A stretch of DNA of 64,000 bases from Mycobacterium colombiense (GTDB lineage Bacteria > Actinomycetota > Actinomycetes > Mycobacteriales > Mycobacteriaceae). A model generated the notes under the pieces. The model had not been told where the DNA came from. It ran no database searches and saw nothing but the letters and a program-made list of their open reading frames with translations. Position numbers and translations under genes: made by a program. Shown here in pieces: positions 18,802 to 30,400 of the stretch. The stretch lies in assembly GCF_001672755.1 (NCBI RefSeq), contig NZ_LZKI01000034.1, forward strand, positions 1 to 64,000, given 5' to 3'. The first letter of the stretch is position 1. Every line of letters begins with the position of its first letter.

Positions 18802-19706
18802 GTGAGGACGTCGTGACCCGACCGCCCGCGAACCTGATCTCCGGGGTGATCAAGGCGATCCGCCCCCGGCAGTGGGTGAAGAACGTACTGGTGCTGGCCG
18901 CTCCGGTGGCCGGGCTGGGCAGCGGTATCCGCTACGACTACGGGCAGATGCTCACTCAGGTGGGGTTGGCGTTCGTGGTGTTCAGCCTCGGGGCGTCGTC
19001 GGTGTATCTGGTCAATGACGTGCGCGATGTCGAGGCCGACCGCGAACACCCGACCAAACGGTTCCGGCCGATCGCGGCGGGCATCGTCCCCGAGTGGCTG
19101 GCCTACTTCCTGGCGCTGCTGCTGGGCGTGGCTTCGCTGGGCATCGCGTGGGCGGTGACGCCCAACCTGACGCTGGTGATGGCCGTCTACCTCGTCATGC
19201 AGCTGGCGTATTGCTTCGGCCTCAAACATCAAGCCGTGCTTGACATCTGCATCGTGTCGTCGGCCTATCTGCTGCGGGCCATCGCCGGGGGTGTGGCCAC
19301 CGACATCCCGCTGTCGCAGTGGTTCCTGTTGTCGGCGGCGTTCGCTTCGCTGTTCATGGTGGCCGGCAAGCGCTACGCCGAGCTGCAGCTGGCCGAGCGC
19401 ACCGGCGCGGCGATCCGCAAGTCGCTGGAGAGCTACACCAGCACCTACCTGCGCTTCGTCTGGACGCTGTCGGCCACCGCGGTGGTGATCTGCTACGGCC
19501 TGTGGGCGTTCGAGCGCGACCACCATTCGGGATCCTGGTTCGCGGTGTCCATGGTCCCGTTCACCATCGCGATCCTGCGCTACGCGGTCGACGTCGACGG
19601 CGGGCTGGCCGGCGAACCCGAAGACATCGCGCTGCGGGACCGGGTGCTGCAGCTGCTGTTCCTGGCGTGGATCGCGACGGTCGGAGCCGCCGTTGCCTTC
19701 GGTTAG
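18798..19706 (+). CDS. ubiA: Decaprenyl-phosphate phosphoribosyltransferase (DPPR synthase)
   Basis: 302 residues from the ATG at 18798. UbiA-superfamily membrane prenyltransferase that transfers phosphoribose from PRPP to decaprenyl phosphate, the first step to decaprenyl-phosphoryl-arabinose. The first Asp-rich motif is NDVRDVEAD (Asn73, Asp74, Asp81). The second region is near YAVDVDGG. Eight to nine membrane helices are apparent. Its product is later epimerised by DprE1/DprE2, encoded near 53 kb. Identity by motif and by the conserved glfT2-PAP2-ubiA-aftB order. Confidence 0.95.
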   Translation: MSEDVVTRPPANLISGVIKAIRPRQWVKNVLVLAAPVAGLGSGIRYDYGQMLTQVGLAFVVFSLGASSVYLVNDVRDVEADREHPTKRFRPIAAGIVPEWLAYFLALLLGVASLGIAWAVTPNLTLVMAVYLVMQLAYCFGLKHQAVLDICIVSSAYLLRAIAGGVATDIPLSQWFLLSAAFASLFMVAGKRYAELQLAERTGAAIRKSLESYTSTYLRFVWTLSATAVVICYGLWAFERDHHSGSWFAVSMVPFTIAILRYAVDVDGGLAGEPEDIALRDRVLQLLFLAWIATVGAAVAFG

Positions 19707-21666
19707 CCCCGAACTGCAGGCTCTCAAAGCGCGCATGATGCGCAGCCGGCCGGTGATCAGGCGGCCCGGCTGGCCGTTGTTTCCGTACACCACGATGGTT
19801 CGGGTCAGCCTGTGGATCAGCGTGGCGTTGGTCGCCATCCTGTTCGGGTGGGGGAGTTGGCAGCGGCGGTGGATCGCCGACGACGGGCTGATCGTGCTGC
19901 GCACCGTGCGCAATCTGCTCGCCGGCAACGGGCCGGTTTTCAACCAGGGCGAACGGGTCGAGGCCAACACCTCCACGGCCTGGACCTACCTGATGTACGT
20001 CGGCAGCTGGGTCGGCGGCCCGCTGCGCATGGAGTACGTGGCGCTCGCGCTGGCGCTCGCGCTCTCGGTGGTGGGGGTGGCGCTGCTGATGCTGGGCGCC
20101 GCGCGGCTGTACGCCCCGAGCCTGCGGGGCCGCAGGGCCATCATGTTGCCCGCCGGCGCCCTGGTCTACATCGCGCTGCCGCCGGCGCGGGACTTCGCCA
20201 CCTCCGGGCTGGAAAGTGGCTTGGCGCTGGGCTATCTCGGGCTGCTGTGGTGGATGATGGTCTGCTGGGCGCAGCCGGTGCGCAACCGCACCGATAACAA
20301 GGTGTTCGCCGGCCTGCTGGCGTTCGTCGCCGGGTTCAGCGTGCTGGTCCGGCCGGAGCTGGCGCTCATGGGCGGGCTGGCGCTGATCATGATGCTGGTC
20401 GCCGCCCGGACTTGGCGCCGCCGGGTGCTGATCGTGGTGGCCGGGGGTTTCCTGCCGGTCGGCTACGAGATCTTCCGGATGGGCTACTACGGCCTGCTGG
20501 TGCCGGGCACCGCCCTGGCCAAGGACGCGGCCGGGGACAAGTGGTCCCAGGGCATGATCTACCTCTCCAACTTCAACGCGCCCTATGCGGTGTGGATCCC
20601 GCTGGTGCTCCTCGTGCCGCTGGGCGTGCTGCTGTTCGCCGCCCGCCGGCGGCCGTCGTTCCTGCGCCCCGCGCTGGCGCCCAACTACGGGCGGGTGGCC
20701 CGCGCCGTGCACAGCCCGCCTGCGGTGGTGGCGTGGGTGCTGATCAGCGGGCTGTTGCAGGCCCTCTACTGGATCCGGCAAGGCGGCGACTTCATGCACG
20801 CCCGCGTGCTGCTGGCCCCGCTGTTCTGCCTGCTGGCGCCGGTCGCCGTCATTCCGATCGCCATCCCCGACGGCCAGGACTATTCGCGGGAAACCGGTAA
20901 CTGGGTCGCCGGCGCGGCCAGCGCGTTGTGGCTGGGGTTGGCCGGATGGGCACTGTGGGCGGCGAATTCACCCGGGATGGGCGACGACGCCACCCACGTC
21001 ACCTACTCAGGGATCGTGGACGAGCGCCGCTTCTACTCCCAGGCCACCGGCAACCCGCACCCGCTGACCGCCGCGGACTACCTGGGCTATCCGCGGATGG
21101 CGGCCATCCTGACCGCCCTCAACAACACGCCCGAAGGCGCGCTGCTGCTGCCGTCGGGCAATTACATCCAGTGGGACCTGGTGCCCCAGGCCCAGCCGGC
21201 GCCGGGCGACAAGTCCCCGCAAAAACCCCAGCATGCAGTGTTTTTCACCAACCTCGGCATGGTCGGCATGAACGTTGGGCTCGATGTCAGGGTGATCGAT
21301 CAGATCGGTTTGGCGAATCCGCTTGCGCAACACACCGAACGGCTCAAGCACGGCCGCATCGGACACGACAAGAACCTCTTTCCGGACTGGGTGATCGCCG
21401 ACGGCCCCTGGGTGAAGTTGCCTCCGGGGATACCGGGCTACCTGGACGCGCGGTGGATCGCAGAGGCCGTCGCGGCGCTGCAATGCCCCGAGACGAAGGC
21501 GGTGCTCAGTTCGGTGCGCGCGCCGATGACCCCGCACCGATTCGTGTCCAACCTGGTGAACTCCTTCCAGTTCACCGGATACCGAATCGACCGGGTGCCG
21601 CGTTACGAACTGGCCCGCTGCGGGCTGCCGCTACCCCCGGAGCCACCGCCCCCACCGCATGAGTAA
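19693..21666 (+). CDS. aftB: Arabinofuranosyltransferase AftB
   Basis: GT-C membrane glycosyltransferase that adds the terminal beta-1,2 arabinofuranose of arabinan from decaprenyl-phosphoryl-arabinose. The GT-C acidic pair is in RRWIADDGLIVLR near residue 55, after the first membrane helix. About ten membrane helices precede a periplasmic C-terminal domain with Pro-rich end. The TTG at 19693 (657 residues) has GGAG at a good distance and overlaps ubiA by 14 nt. ATGs at 19735 and 19795 are alternatives, the last giving 623 residues, nearest to the length I recall (627). Start uncertain; gene certain. Confidence 0.93.
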   Translation: MPSVSPELQALKARMMRSRPVIRRPGWPLFPYTTMVRVSLWISVALVAILFGWGSWQRRWIADDGLIVLRTVRNLLAGNGPVFNQGERVEANTSTAWTYLMYVGSWVGGPLRMEYVALALALALSVVGVALLMLGAARLYAPSLRGRRAIMLPAGALVYIALPPARDFATSGLESGLALGYLGLLWWMMVCWAQPVRNRTDNKVFAGLLAFVAGFSVLVRPELALMGGLALIMMLVAARTWRRRVLIVVAGGFLPVGYEIFRMGYYGLLVPGTALAKDAAGDKWSQGMIYLSNFNAPYAVWIPLVLLVPLGVLLFAARRRPSFLRPALAPNYGRVARAVHSPPAVVAWVLISGLLQALYWIRQGGDFMHARVLLAPLFCLLAPVAVIPIAIPDGQDYSRETGNWVAGAASALWLGLAGWALWAANSPGMGDDATHVTYSGIVDERRFYSQATGNPHPLTAADYLGYPRMAAILTALNNTPEGALLLPSGNYIQWDLVPQAQPAPGDKSPQKPQHAVFFTNLGMVGMNVGLDVRVIDQIGLANPLAQHTERLKHGRIGHDKNLFPDWVIADGPWVKLPPGIPGYLDARWIAEAVAALQCPETKAVLSSVRAPMTPHRFVSNLVNSFQFTGYRIDRVPRYELARCGLPLPPEPPPPPHE

Positions 21667-23047
<1,381 letters not shown>

Positions 23048-23065
23048 ACACGCCAAGCAGTACGA

Positions 23066-23103
23066 ACGAGCGGCGGGAACCCTTCGGGGTTTCCGCCGCT
23101 CGT
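23066..23103 (+). terminator. Strong hairpin terminator after fbpA
   Basis: A 17-bp stem (23066-23082 with 23087-23103, one G-T pair) with a TTCG loop, 18 nt after the fbpA stop. No U-tract follows, as is common in mycobacteria. Confidence 0.8.
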
Positions 23104-23200
23104 CGTTCGCGGCGCGTGTGATGTGTTTCACTACCCGGCGCGCGGGGGAACTACGGCCCTGGCTAATGTGCTTTCAGCGACTACACGATGGAGGGTGGAC

Positions 23201-24112
23201 ATGACGGTCGTGCGGGGTATGTCGGCGCTTTTCCGGGTGTTCTGCGTAGCCGTGCTGGCCGTCGGGCTGGCCTTCGCGCTGCAGACCGCCGCAACCGTCG
23301 GCAAAGCCAGGGCGGCGGGCTACGAGAGCCTGATGGTTCCGTCGGCGGCGATGGGCCGCGACATCCCGGTGGCCTTCATGGCCGGGGGCCCGCACGCGGT
23401 CTACCTGCTCGACGCCTTCAATGCGGCCCCGGACGTCAGCAACTGGGTCACCGCCGGTAACGCCATGAACACGCTCGGCGGTAAGGGCATCTCGGTGGTG
23501 GCCCCGGCCGGCGGCGCGTGGAGCATGTACACCAACTGGGAGCAGGACGGCAGCAAGCAGTGGGACACCTTCCTGTCCAGCGAGCTGCCCGACTGGCTGG
23601 CCGCCAACAAGGGCCTGGCGCCCGGCGGGCACGCCGCCGTCGGCGCCTCGCAGGGTGGCTACGCCGCCATGGCGCTGGCCGCCTTCCACCCCGACCGGTT
23701 CGGCATGGCCGGTTCGCTGTCCGGCTTCCTCTACCCGTCGAGCACCAACTACAACGGCGCGATCCTGGCCGGCCTGCAGCAGTTCGGCGGCGTCGACGGC
23801 AACGGCATGTGGGGCGCCCCGCAGCTGGGCCGGTGGAAGTGGCACGACCCCTACGTGCACGCCTCGCTGCTGGCGCAGAACAACACCCGCGTCTGGGTCT
23901 ACAGCCCGACCAACATGGGCGGCGACGACGCCGCGATGATCGGCCAGGCCGGCGCGGCGATGGGCAGTTCGCGGGAGTTCTATCAGCAGTACCGCAGCAA
24001 CGGCGGCCACAACGGCCACTTCGACTTCCCCGGCGGCGGCGACAACGGCTGGGGCTCGTGGTCGGGGCAGCTCGGGGCGATGTCGGGCGACATCGTCGGC
24101 GCGATCCGCTAG
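23201..24112 (+). CDS. fbpD: MPT51/FbpD, antigen 85-fold protein
   Basis: 303 residues from the ATG at 23201, directly after GGAGGGTGG. The signal peptide spans about residues 1-38. The alpha/beta-hydrolase fold matches antigen 85 throughout. The nucleophile elbow reads GASQGG with Ser150, but the antigen 85 catalytic His is replaced in GGDNGWGSW, so mycolyltransferase activity is unlikely. M. tuberculosis MPT51, from memory, has Ala at the elbow. The protein is secreted and binds host matrix components in the family. It lies between fbpA and the cutinase-like gene. An upstream open frame from 23123 lacks a ribosome-binding site. Confidence 0.94.
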   Translation: MTVVRGMSALFRVFCVAVLAVGLAFALQTAATVGKARAAGYESLMVPSAAMGRDIPVAFMAGGPHAVYLLDAFNAAPDVSNWVTAGNAMNTLGGKGISVVAPAGGAWSMYTNWEQDGSKQWDTFLSSELPDWLAANKGLAPGGHAAVGASQGGYAAMALAAFHPDRFGMAGSLSGFLYPSSTNYNGAILAGLQQFGGVDGNGMWGAPQLGRWKWHDPYVHASLLAQNNTRVWVYSPTNMGGDDAAMIGQAGAAMGSSREFYQQYRSNGGHNGHFDFPGGGDNGWGSWSGQLGAMSGDIVGAIR

Positions 24113-24222
24113 CGGCTCGCTGCCCGACTGGCCCGTTCGGCCGAGCCGGTACCGTGTAGGGGTGCAGCAGGGGTCGGGAGGACCGCGTAGCTGCGATCCA
24201 CCGACTCTGCTGGCAGGAGAAC

Positions 24223-25233
24223 ATGGCTAAAAGCGCGCGGCGTAAGCGCCAACGCACCCTCGCGTGGATCGCCGCTCTGTCGGTCGCCGCCGTCGTCTTC
24301 CTGGGCATCCTGGCGGCGGTGACCTTGCTGCGCGGCCACCAGTCGGAGCCCAGCGCGGTGCCGCCCGGGGTCCTGCCCCCGTCGTCGACGACGACGCACC
24401 CGCACAAGCCGCGACCCGCCTCTCAGGACGCGTCGTGCCCGGACGTGTTTCTGGTCAACGTCCCCGGGACGTGGGAGTCCGCCGTGCAGGACGACCCCGC
24501 CAACCCCGTCCAATTCCCCAACGCGCTGCTGCACAAGGTGACCGCGAGCCTCACCCAGCAATTCCCGTCGTCGCGGGTGCAGTCGTACACCACGCCCTAC
24601 ACCGCGCAGTTCCACAATCCGCTGAGCGGCGACACGCAGATGTCCTACAACGCCAGCCGGGCCGAGGGCACGCGCGCGACGGTGCAGGCGATGACCGACA
24701 TGAACACCAAGTGCCCGCTGACCAGCTACGTGCTGATGGGTTTCTCGCAGGGCGCGGTGATCGCGGGCGACATCGCCAGCGATATCGGCAACGGCCGCGG
24801 ACCCGTCGATGACGACCTGGTGCTGGGTGTGACGTTGATCGCTGACGGTCGTCGCCAGATGGGGGTCGGCAACGACATCGGACCCAACCCGCCTGGGCAG
24901 GGCGCCGAGGTCACCTTGCACGAGGTGCCCATCCTGTCCGGGATGGGTCTGACCATGACCGGCCCGCGCCCCGGCGGCTTCGGCGACCTCAACGGCAAGA
25001 CCAACGAGATCTGCGCGCCGGGCGACCTGATCTGCGCCGCTCCGGAGGAGGCGTTCAGCATCGCCAACCTGCCGGCCACGCTGAACACCTTGGCCGGCGG
25101 CGCCGGTCAGCCGGTACACGCGCTGTACGCCACGACGCAGTGCTGGAGCATCGACGGGGCACCCGCGACCGACTGGACGCTCAACTGGGCTCACGGTCTG
25201 ATCGCAAATGCGCCACAACCGAAACACGGATGA
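24223..25233 (+). CDS. Cutinase-like phospholipase/thioesterase (Rv3802c-like)
   Basis: 336 residues from the ATG at 24223, after GGCAGGAGAAC. The N-terminus is basic then hydrophobic (residues 12-36), an anchor that places the domain in the periplasm. The nucleophile elbow is GFSQG with Ser175, the same number as in M. tuberculosis; a His in WAHGLI near the end completes the triad with an Asp. Cys at 72 and 164 suggest a disulfide. The orthologue is an essential envelope lipase/thioesterase linked to mycolate metabolism. Located between fbpD and fadD32, which fits that role. Confidence 0.92.
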   Translation: MAKSARRKRQRTLAWIAALSVAAVVFLGILAAVTLLRGHQSEPSAVPPGVLPPSSTTTHPHKPRPASQDASCPDVFLVNVPGTWESAVQDDPANPVQFPNALLHKVTASLTQQFPSSRVQSYTTPYTAQFHNPLSGDTQMSYNASRAEGTRATVQAMTDMNTKCPLTSYVLMGFSQGAVIAGDIASDIGNGRGPVDDDLVLGVTLIADGRRQMGVGNDIGPNPPGQGAEVTLHEVPILSGMGLTMTGPRPGGFGDLNGKTNEICAPGDLICAAPEEAFSIANLPATLNTLAGGAGQPVHALYATTQCWSIDGAPATDWTLNWAHGLIANAPQPKHG

Positions 25234-25558
25234 CCGGGGCGGTGGGACACAAGGGGTAGGAAGCGGTCGCCGATGAAGATCAGCGGTACCTTGTGATTTG
25301 GTCTGCCGTAGGCAGCCCCGTAACATTAAGAGGAATTTAAGAGCTATCGGACCTTTGGCGCGCACCCGGTCGGGGTCGATGCCGGCTGGGGCTGGCACAT
25401 CACCGGCGTTCCCCAGCGGGGTGCGGTGCGAGGTGCGGTGTGCGCGTAGACATGTAACCGTCGGCCGAGCCGGCTTGAGAACGAAACCGTCGGCGGAGCC
25501 GACCTAGGAACAAAGCGTCGGCCGAGCCGACCGAAAACAGGTGCGACAGGAGAGCGGC
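25234..25558 (+). promoter_or_regulatory. 325-nt fadD32 leader region
   Basis: No gene seen. It contains a candidate sigma-A promoter (TTGGTC at 25298-25303, 17 nt, TAACAT at 25321-25326) and three hairpin repeats at 25460-25531, then the Shine-Dalgarno AGGAGA before the ATG at 25559. If the promoter is used, the leader is about 225 nt. Confidence 0.5.
25460..25531 (+). repeat. Three tandem ~28-nt repeats, each a short palindrome
   Basis: GTCGGCCGAGCCGGC (25460-25474), GTCGGCGGAGCCGAC (25489-25503) and GTCGGCCGAGCCGAC (25517-25531), spaced 29 and 28 nt start to start. Each forms a 6-bp stem (the first with one weak pair) around 3 nt, and the linkers share GAACGAAA/GGAACAAA-like sequence. They end 27 nt before the fadD32 ATG. 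Confidence 0.8.
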
Positions 25559-27457
25559 ATGGTGTACCACAACCCGTTCATCGTGAATGGAAAGATCAAG
25601 TTCCCGGACAACACGAACTTGGTCAAACACGTTGAGAAATGGGCCAAGGTTCGCGGCGACAAGCTCGCCTACCGGTTCCTGGACTTCTCCACCGAGCGCG
25701 ACGGCGTCGCCTGCGACATCTCCTGGTCGGAGTTCAGCGCCCGCAACCGCGCCGTGGGCGCCCGGCTGCAGCAAGTCACGCAGCCCGAAGACCGCATCGC
25801 CGTGCTCTGCCCGCAGAACCTGAACTACCTCGTTGCCCTCTTCGGCGCGCTGTACGCCGGCCGGATCGCGGTGCCGCTGTTCGACCCGAGCGAGCCCGGT
25901 CACGTCGGCCGCCTGCACGCCGTGCTCGACGACTGCACCCCGTCGACGATCCTGACCACCACCGAGGCCGCCGAGGGCGTCCGTAAGTTCATCCGCGCCC
26001 GTTCGGCCAAGGAGCGCCCCCGCGTCATCGCCGTCGACGCGGTGCCGAACGAGGTCGCATCCACCTGGGAGCCGCCCGAGGCCACCGAGAACACCATCGC
26101 CTATCTGCAGTACACCTCCGGCTCCACCCGTACCCCGACCGGCGTCGCGATCACGCACCTGAACCTGCCCACCAATGTGTTGCAGGTGCTCAACGGCCTG
26201 GAAGGTAAGGAGGCCGACCGCGGCCTGTCCTGGCTGCCGTTCTTCCACGACATGGGGCTGATCACCGCGCTGCTGTCACCGGTGATCGGTCACAACTTCA
26301 CCTTCATGACCCCGGCCGCGTTCGTACGCCGGCCCGGGCGGTGGATCCGCGAGATGGCGCGCAAGCCCGAGGACGCCCCGGACTGTGAGGTCATCACCGT
26401 CGCGCCGAACTTCGCCTTCGAGCACGCCGCGGTCCGCGGGGTGCCCAAGGAGGGTGAGCCGCCGCTGGACCTGAGCAACGTCAAGGCGATCCTGAACGGT
26501 AGCGAGCCGGTGTCCCCGGCGTCGATGCGCAAGTTCTACGAGGCGTTCTCGCCCTACGGTCTGCGCGAGACGGCGATCAAGCCGTCCTACGGACTGGCCG
26601 AGGCGACGCTGTTCGTCTCCACCACGCCGATGGACGAGGCCCCCACCGTCATCCACGTCGACCGTGACGAGCTGAACAAGCAGCGCTTCGTCGAGGTGCC
26701 CGCCGATTCGCCGAAGGCCGTTCCGCAGGTATCCGCCGGCATCATCGGCGTGGACGAGTGGGCCGTCATCGTCGACCCGGAGACCGCCAGCGAGCTGCCC
26801 GACGGTCAGATCGGCGAGATCTGGCTGCACGGCAACAACCTGGGCATCGGCTACTGGGGCAAGGAAGAAGAGACCAACGACGTCTTCCGCAACATCCTCA
26901 AGTCGCGGATCAGCCAGTCCCACGCCGAGGGCGCCCCCGACGACGGCATGTGGGTCAAGACCGGCGACTACGGCACCTACCACAACGGCCACCTCTACAT
27001 CGCGGGCCGCATCAAGGACCTGGTCATCATCGACGGCCGCAACCACTACCCGCAGGACCTCGAGTACTCGGCGCAGGAAGCCAGCAAGGCGCTGCGCACC
27101 GGTTACGTGGCCGCCTTCTCGGTGCCGGCCAACCAGCTGCCGAAGGAAGTGTTCGACAACCCCCACGCCGGCATCAAGTACGACCCCGACGACGGCTCCG
27201 AGCAGCTGGTCATCGTCGCCGAGCGCGCCGCCGGCTCGCACAAGCTGGACTACCAGCCCATCGCCGACGACATCCGGGCCGCGATCGCGGTGCGCCACGG
27301 CGTGACGGTCCGCGACCTGCTGCTGGTGCAGTCGGGAACGATCCCGCGTACCTCCAGCGGCAAGATCGGGCACCGCGCCTGCCGCGCGGCCTACCTCGAC
27401 GGCAGTCTGCGAAGCGGCGTCGGGTCCCCGACGGCCTTCGCCAGCTCCACTGACTGA
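25559..27457 (+). CDS. fadD32: Long-chain fatty-acid AMP ligase FadD32
   Basis: 632 residues from the ATG at 25559, chosen because AGGAGA lies 6 nt upstream; the frame is open to 25541. It activates meromycolic acid as acyl-AMP and loads it on the N-terminal ACP of Pks13. The AMP-binding P-loop is [11 protein letters not shown] near residue 185. The adenylate-binding SYGLAEAT is near residue 343, GDYG near 475, and the C-terminal lysine region is in RTSSGKIG. The insertion that distinguishes FAALs from CoA ligases is present before YWGKEEE. First gene of the fadD32-pks13-accD4 operon. Confidence 0.97.
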   Translation: MVYHNPFIVNGKIKFPDNTNLVKHVEKWAKVRGDKLAYRFLDFSTERDGVACDISWSEFSARNRAVGARLQQVTQPEDRIAVLCPQNLNYLVALFGALYAGRIAVPLFDPSEPGHVGRLHAVLDDCTPSTILTTTEAAEGVRKFIRARSAKERPRVIAVDAVPNEVASTWEPPEATENTIAYLQYTSGSTRTPTGVAITHLNLPTNVLQVLNGLEGKEADRGLSWLPFFHDMGLITALLSPVIGHNFTFMTPAAFVRRPGRWIREMARKPEDAPDCEVITVAPNFAFEHAAVRGVPKEGEPPLDLSNVKAILNGSEPVSPASMRKFYEAFSPYGLRETAIKPSYGLAEATLFVSTTPMDEAPTVIHVDRDELNKQRFVEVPADSPKAVPQVSAGIIGVDEWAVIVDPETASELPDGQIGEIWLHGNNLGIGYWGKEEETNDVFRNILKSRISQSHAEGAPDDGMWVKTGDYGTYHNGHLYIAGRIKDLVIIDGRNHYPQDLEYSAQEASKALRTGYVAAFSVPANQLPKEVFDNPHAGIKYDPDDGSEQLVIVAERAAGSHKLDYQPIADDIRAAIAVRHGVTVRDLLLVQSGTIPRTSSGKIGHRACRAAYLDGSLRSGVGSPTAFASSTD

Positions 27458-27470
27458 ATCCCTGAGGACC

Positions 27471-30400
27471 ATGGCTGACACTGAGCACCCCGAAAACCAG
27501 ACCCCGGGCCCTGACGGGGAGGTGCCCGCCACACGGCCTGCCAAGGGGACCGATATGACCGTCCCCGAGATGCGTCAGTGGCTGCGCAACTGGGTGGGCC
27601 GCGCCGTCGGGAAATCGCCCGACGACATCGACGAGTCGGTGCCGATGGTCGAGCTGGGCCTGGCGTCGCGGGACGCCGTGGCGATGGCCGCCGACATCGA
27701 GGACATGACCGGTGTCACCCTGTCGGTCGCGGTGGCCTTCCAGCATCCGACGATCGAATCGCTGGCCACCCGCATCATCGAGGGCGAGCCCGAGGTGCCC
27801 GACGACGAGCTCGACGGCGCCGACTGGACCCGCACCGGCCCGGCCGAGCGCGTCGACATCGCGATCGTGGGCCTGTCGACCCGGCTGCCGGGCGATATGA
27901 ACTCCCCGGACGAGACCTGGGCGGCGCTCATGGAGGGCCGCGACGCCATCACCGATCTGCCCGAGGGCCGCTGGTCGGAGTTCCTCGAGGAGCCGCGCAT
28001 CGCCCAGCGCGTCGGCACCGCCCGCACCCGCGGCGGCTACCTGAAGGACATCAAGGGCTTCGACTCCGAGTTCTTCGCGGTCGCCAAGACCGAGGCCGAC
28101 AACATCGACCCGCAGCAGCGGATGGCGCTGGAGCTCACCTGGGAGGCGCTCGAGCACGCCCGGATTCCGGCGTCGAGCCTGCGCGGCGAGTCCGTCGGCG
28201 TGTACGTCGGCTTCTCCAACAACGATTACCAATTCCTGGCGGTGTCCGACCCCACGGTCGCGCACCCGTACGCGATCACCGGGACGGCCAGCTCGATCAT
28301 CGCCAACCGGGTGTCCTACTTCTACGACTTCCGCGGCCCGTCGGTGGCAATGGACACCGCGTGCTCGAGCTCGCTGGTGGCTACGCACCAGGCCGTGCAG
28401 GCGCTGCGCAACGGTGAATGCGACGTCGCGCTCGCCGGCGGTGTCAACGCGCTGCTTACGCCGCTGGTGACGCTCGGTTTCGACGAGATCGGCGCCGTGC
28501 TGGCCCCCGACGGCCGGATCAAGTCGTTCTCGTCGGACGCCGACGGCTACACCCGTTCCGAGGGCGGCGGCATGTTCGTGCTCAAGCGGGTCGACGACGC
28601 CCGCCGCGACGGCGACCAGATCCTGGCCGTCATCGCCGGCAGCGCGGTCAACCACGACGGCCGGTCCAACGGCCTGATCGCCCCCAACCAGGATGCCCAG
28701 GCCGAGGTGCTGCGCCGCGCCTACAAGGACGCGGGCATCGACCCGCGCACCGTCGACTACATCGAGGCGCACGGCACCGGCACCGTCCTGGGTGACCCGA
28801 TCGAGGCCGAGGCGCTGGGCCGCATCGTCGGGCGGGGCCGCCCCGCCGACCGCCCAGCGCTGCTGGGCGCGGTGAAAACCAATGTGGGACACCTGGAGTC
28901 GGCTGCCGGCGCGGCGAGCCTGGCCAAGGTGGTGCTGGCGTTGCAGCACGACAAGCTGCCGCCGTCGATCAACTTCGCCGGCCCCAGTCCCTACATCGAC
29001 TTCGACGGCATGCGCCTGAAAGTCATTGACAGCGCCAGTGATTGGCCGCGCTACGGCGGCTACGCACTGGCCGGGGTGTCCAGCTTCGGCTTCGGTGGGG
29101 CCAACGCGCACCTGGTGGTGCGCGAGGTGCTGCCCCGCGACGTCATCGAGCGCGAAGCCGAGCCGCAGCCCGTCGCGGCCGCGCCGGCCGCCGACGCGAC
29201 CGAGGCGCCCACGCTGGAGAGTCACTCGCTGCGGTTCGACGACTTCGGCAACATCATCCCCGACGCCTCCGAGGCCGATGAGCCGGAGTACGAGCTGCCG
29301 GGCGTGACCGACGAGGCGCTGCGCCTCAAAGAGATCGCGCTGGAAGAGCTTGCCGCACAAGAGGAGTCGGAGCCGACCAGGCCGCTGATCCCGCTCGCGG
29401 TGTCGGCGTTTCTGACGTCGCGCAAGAAGTCTGCCGCCGCCGAGCTCGCGGACTGGATGGAGAGCCCGGAGGGGCAGGCGTCGTCGCTGGAATCCATCGG
29501 CCGGGCGCTGTCGCGACGCAACCACGGCCGCTCGCGCGCGGTGGTGCTGGCCCACGACCACGAGGAGGCCATCAAGGGCCTGCGCGCGATCGCCGAGGGC
29601 AAGCAACGGCCGAACGTGTTCAGCACCGACGGGCCGGTGACCAGCGGCCCGGTGTGGGCGATGGCCGGTTTCGGTGCGCAGCACCGCAAGATGGGCAAGA
29701 GCCTGTACCTGCGCAACGAGGTCTTCGCCGAGTGGATCGAGAAGGTCGACGCGCTGATCCAGGACGAGCGCGGCTACTCGGTGCTCGAGATGATCCTCGA
29801 CGACTCGGTCGACTACGGCATCGAGACCAGCAACGTCGTCATCTTCGCGATCCAGATCGCGCTGGGCGAGTTGCTCAAGCACCACGGCGCCAAACCCGCT
29901 GCGGTGGTGGGCCAGTCGCTCGGCGAGCCGGCGTCGGCGTACTTCGCCGGCGGCCTGTCGCTGGCGGACGCGGCCCGCGTGATCGCGTCGCGCTCGCACC
30001 TCATGGGCGAGGGTGAGTCGATGCTGTTCGGCGAGTACATCCGGTTCATGGCGCTCGTCGAGTACTCCGCCGACGAGCTCAAGACGGTGTTCGGCGACTT
30101 CCCCGGCCTGGAGGTGTGTGTCTACGCCGCACCCAGCCAGACCGTGATCGGTGGGCCGCCGGACCAGATCGACGCGATCGTCGCCCGCGCGGAGACCGAG
30201 GGCCGCTTCGCCCGCAAGCTGCAGACCAAGGGCGCCGGTCACACGTCGCAGATGGACCCGCTGCTCGGTGAGTTCTCCGCCGAGCTGCAGGGCATTCACC
30301 CGCTGAGCCCGACGGTCGGGATCTTCTCGACGGTGCACGAGGGCACCTACATCAAGCCCGGCGGCGAGCCGGTGCACGATGTCGACTACTGGGTCAAGGG

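Noticed and set aside
25460..25531. CRISPR-like array
   Set aside because: Only three short imperfect units, linkers similar to each other rather than unique spacers, and no cas genes in the window.
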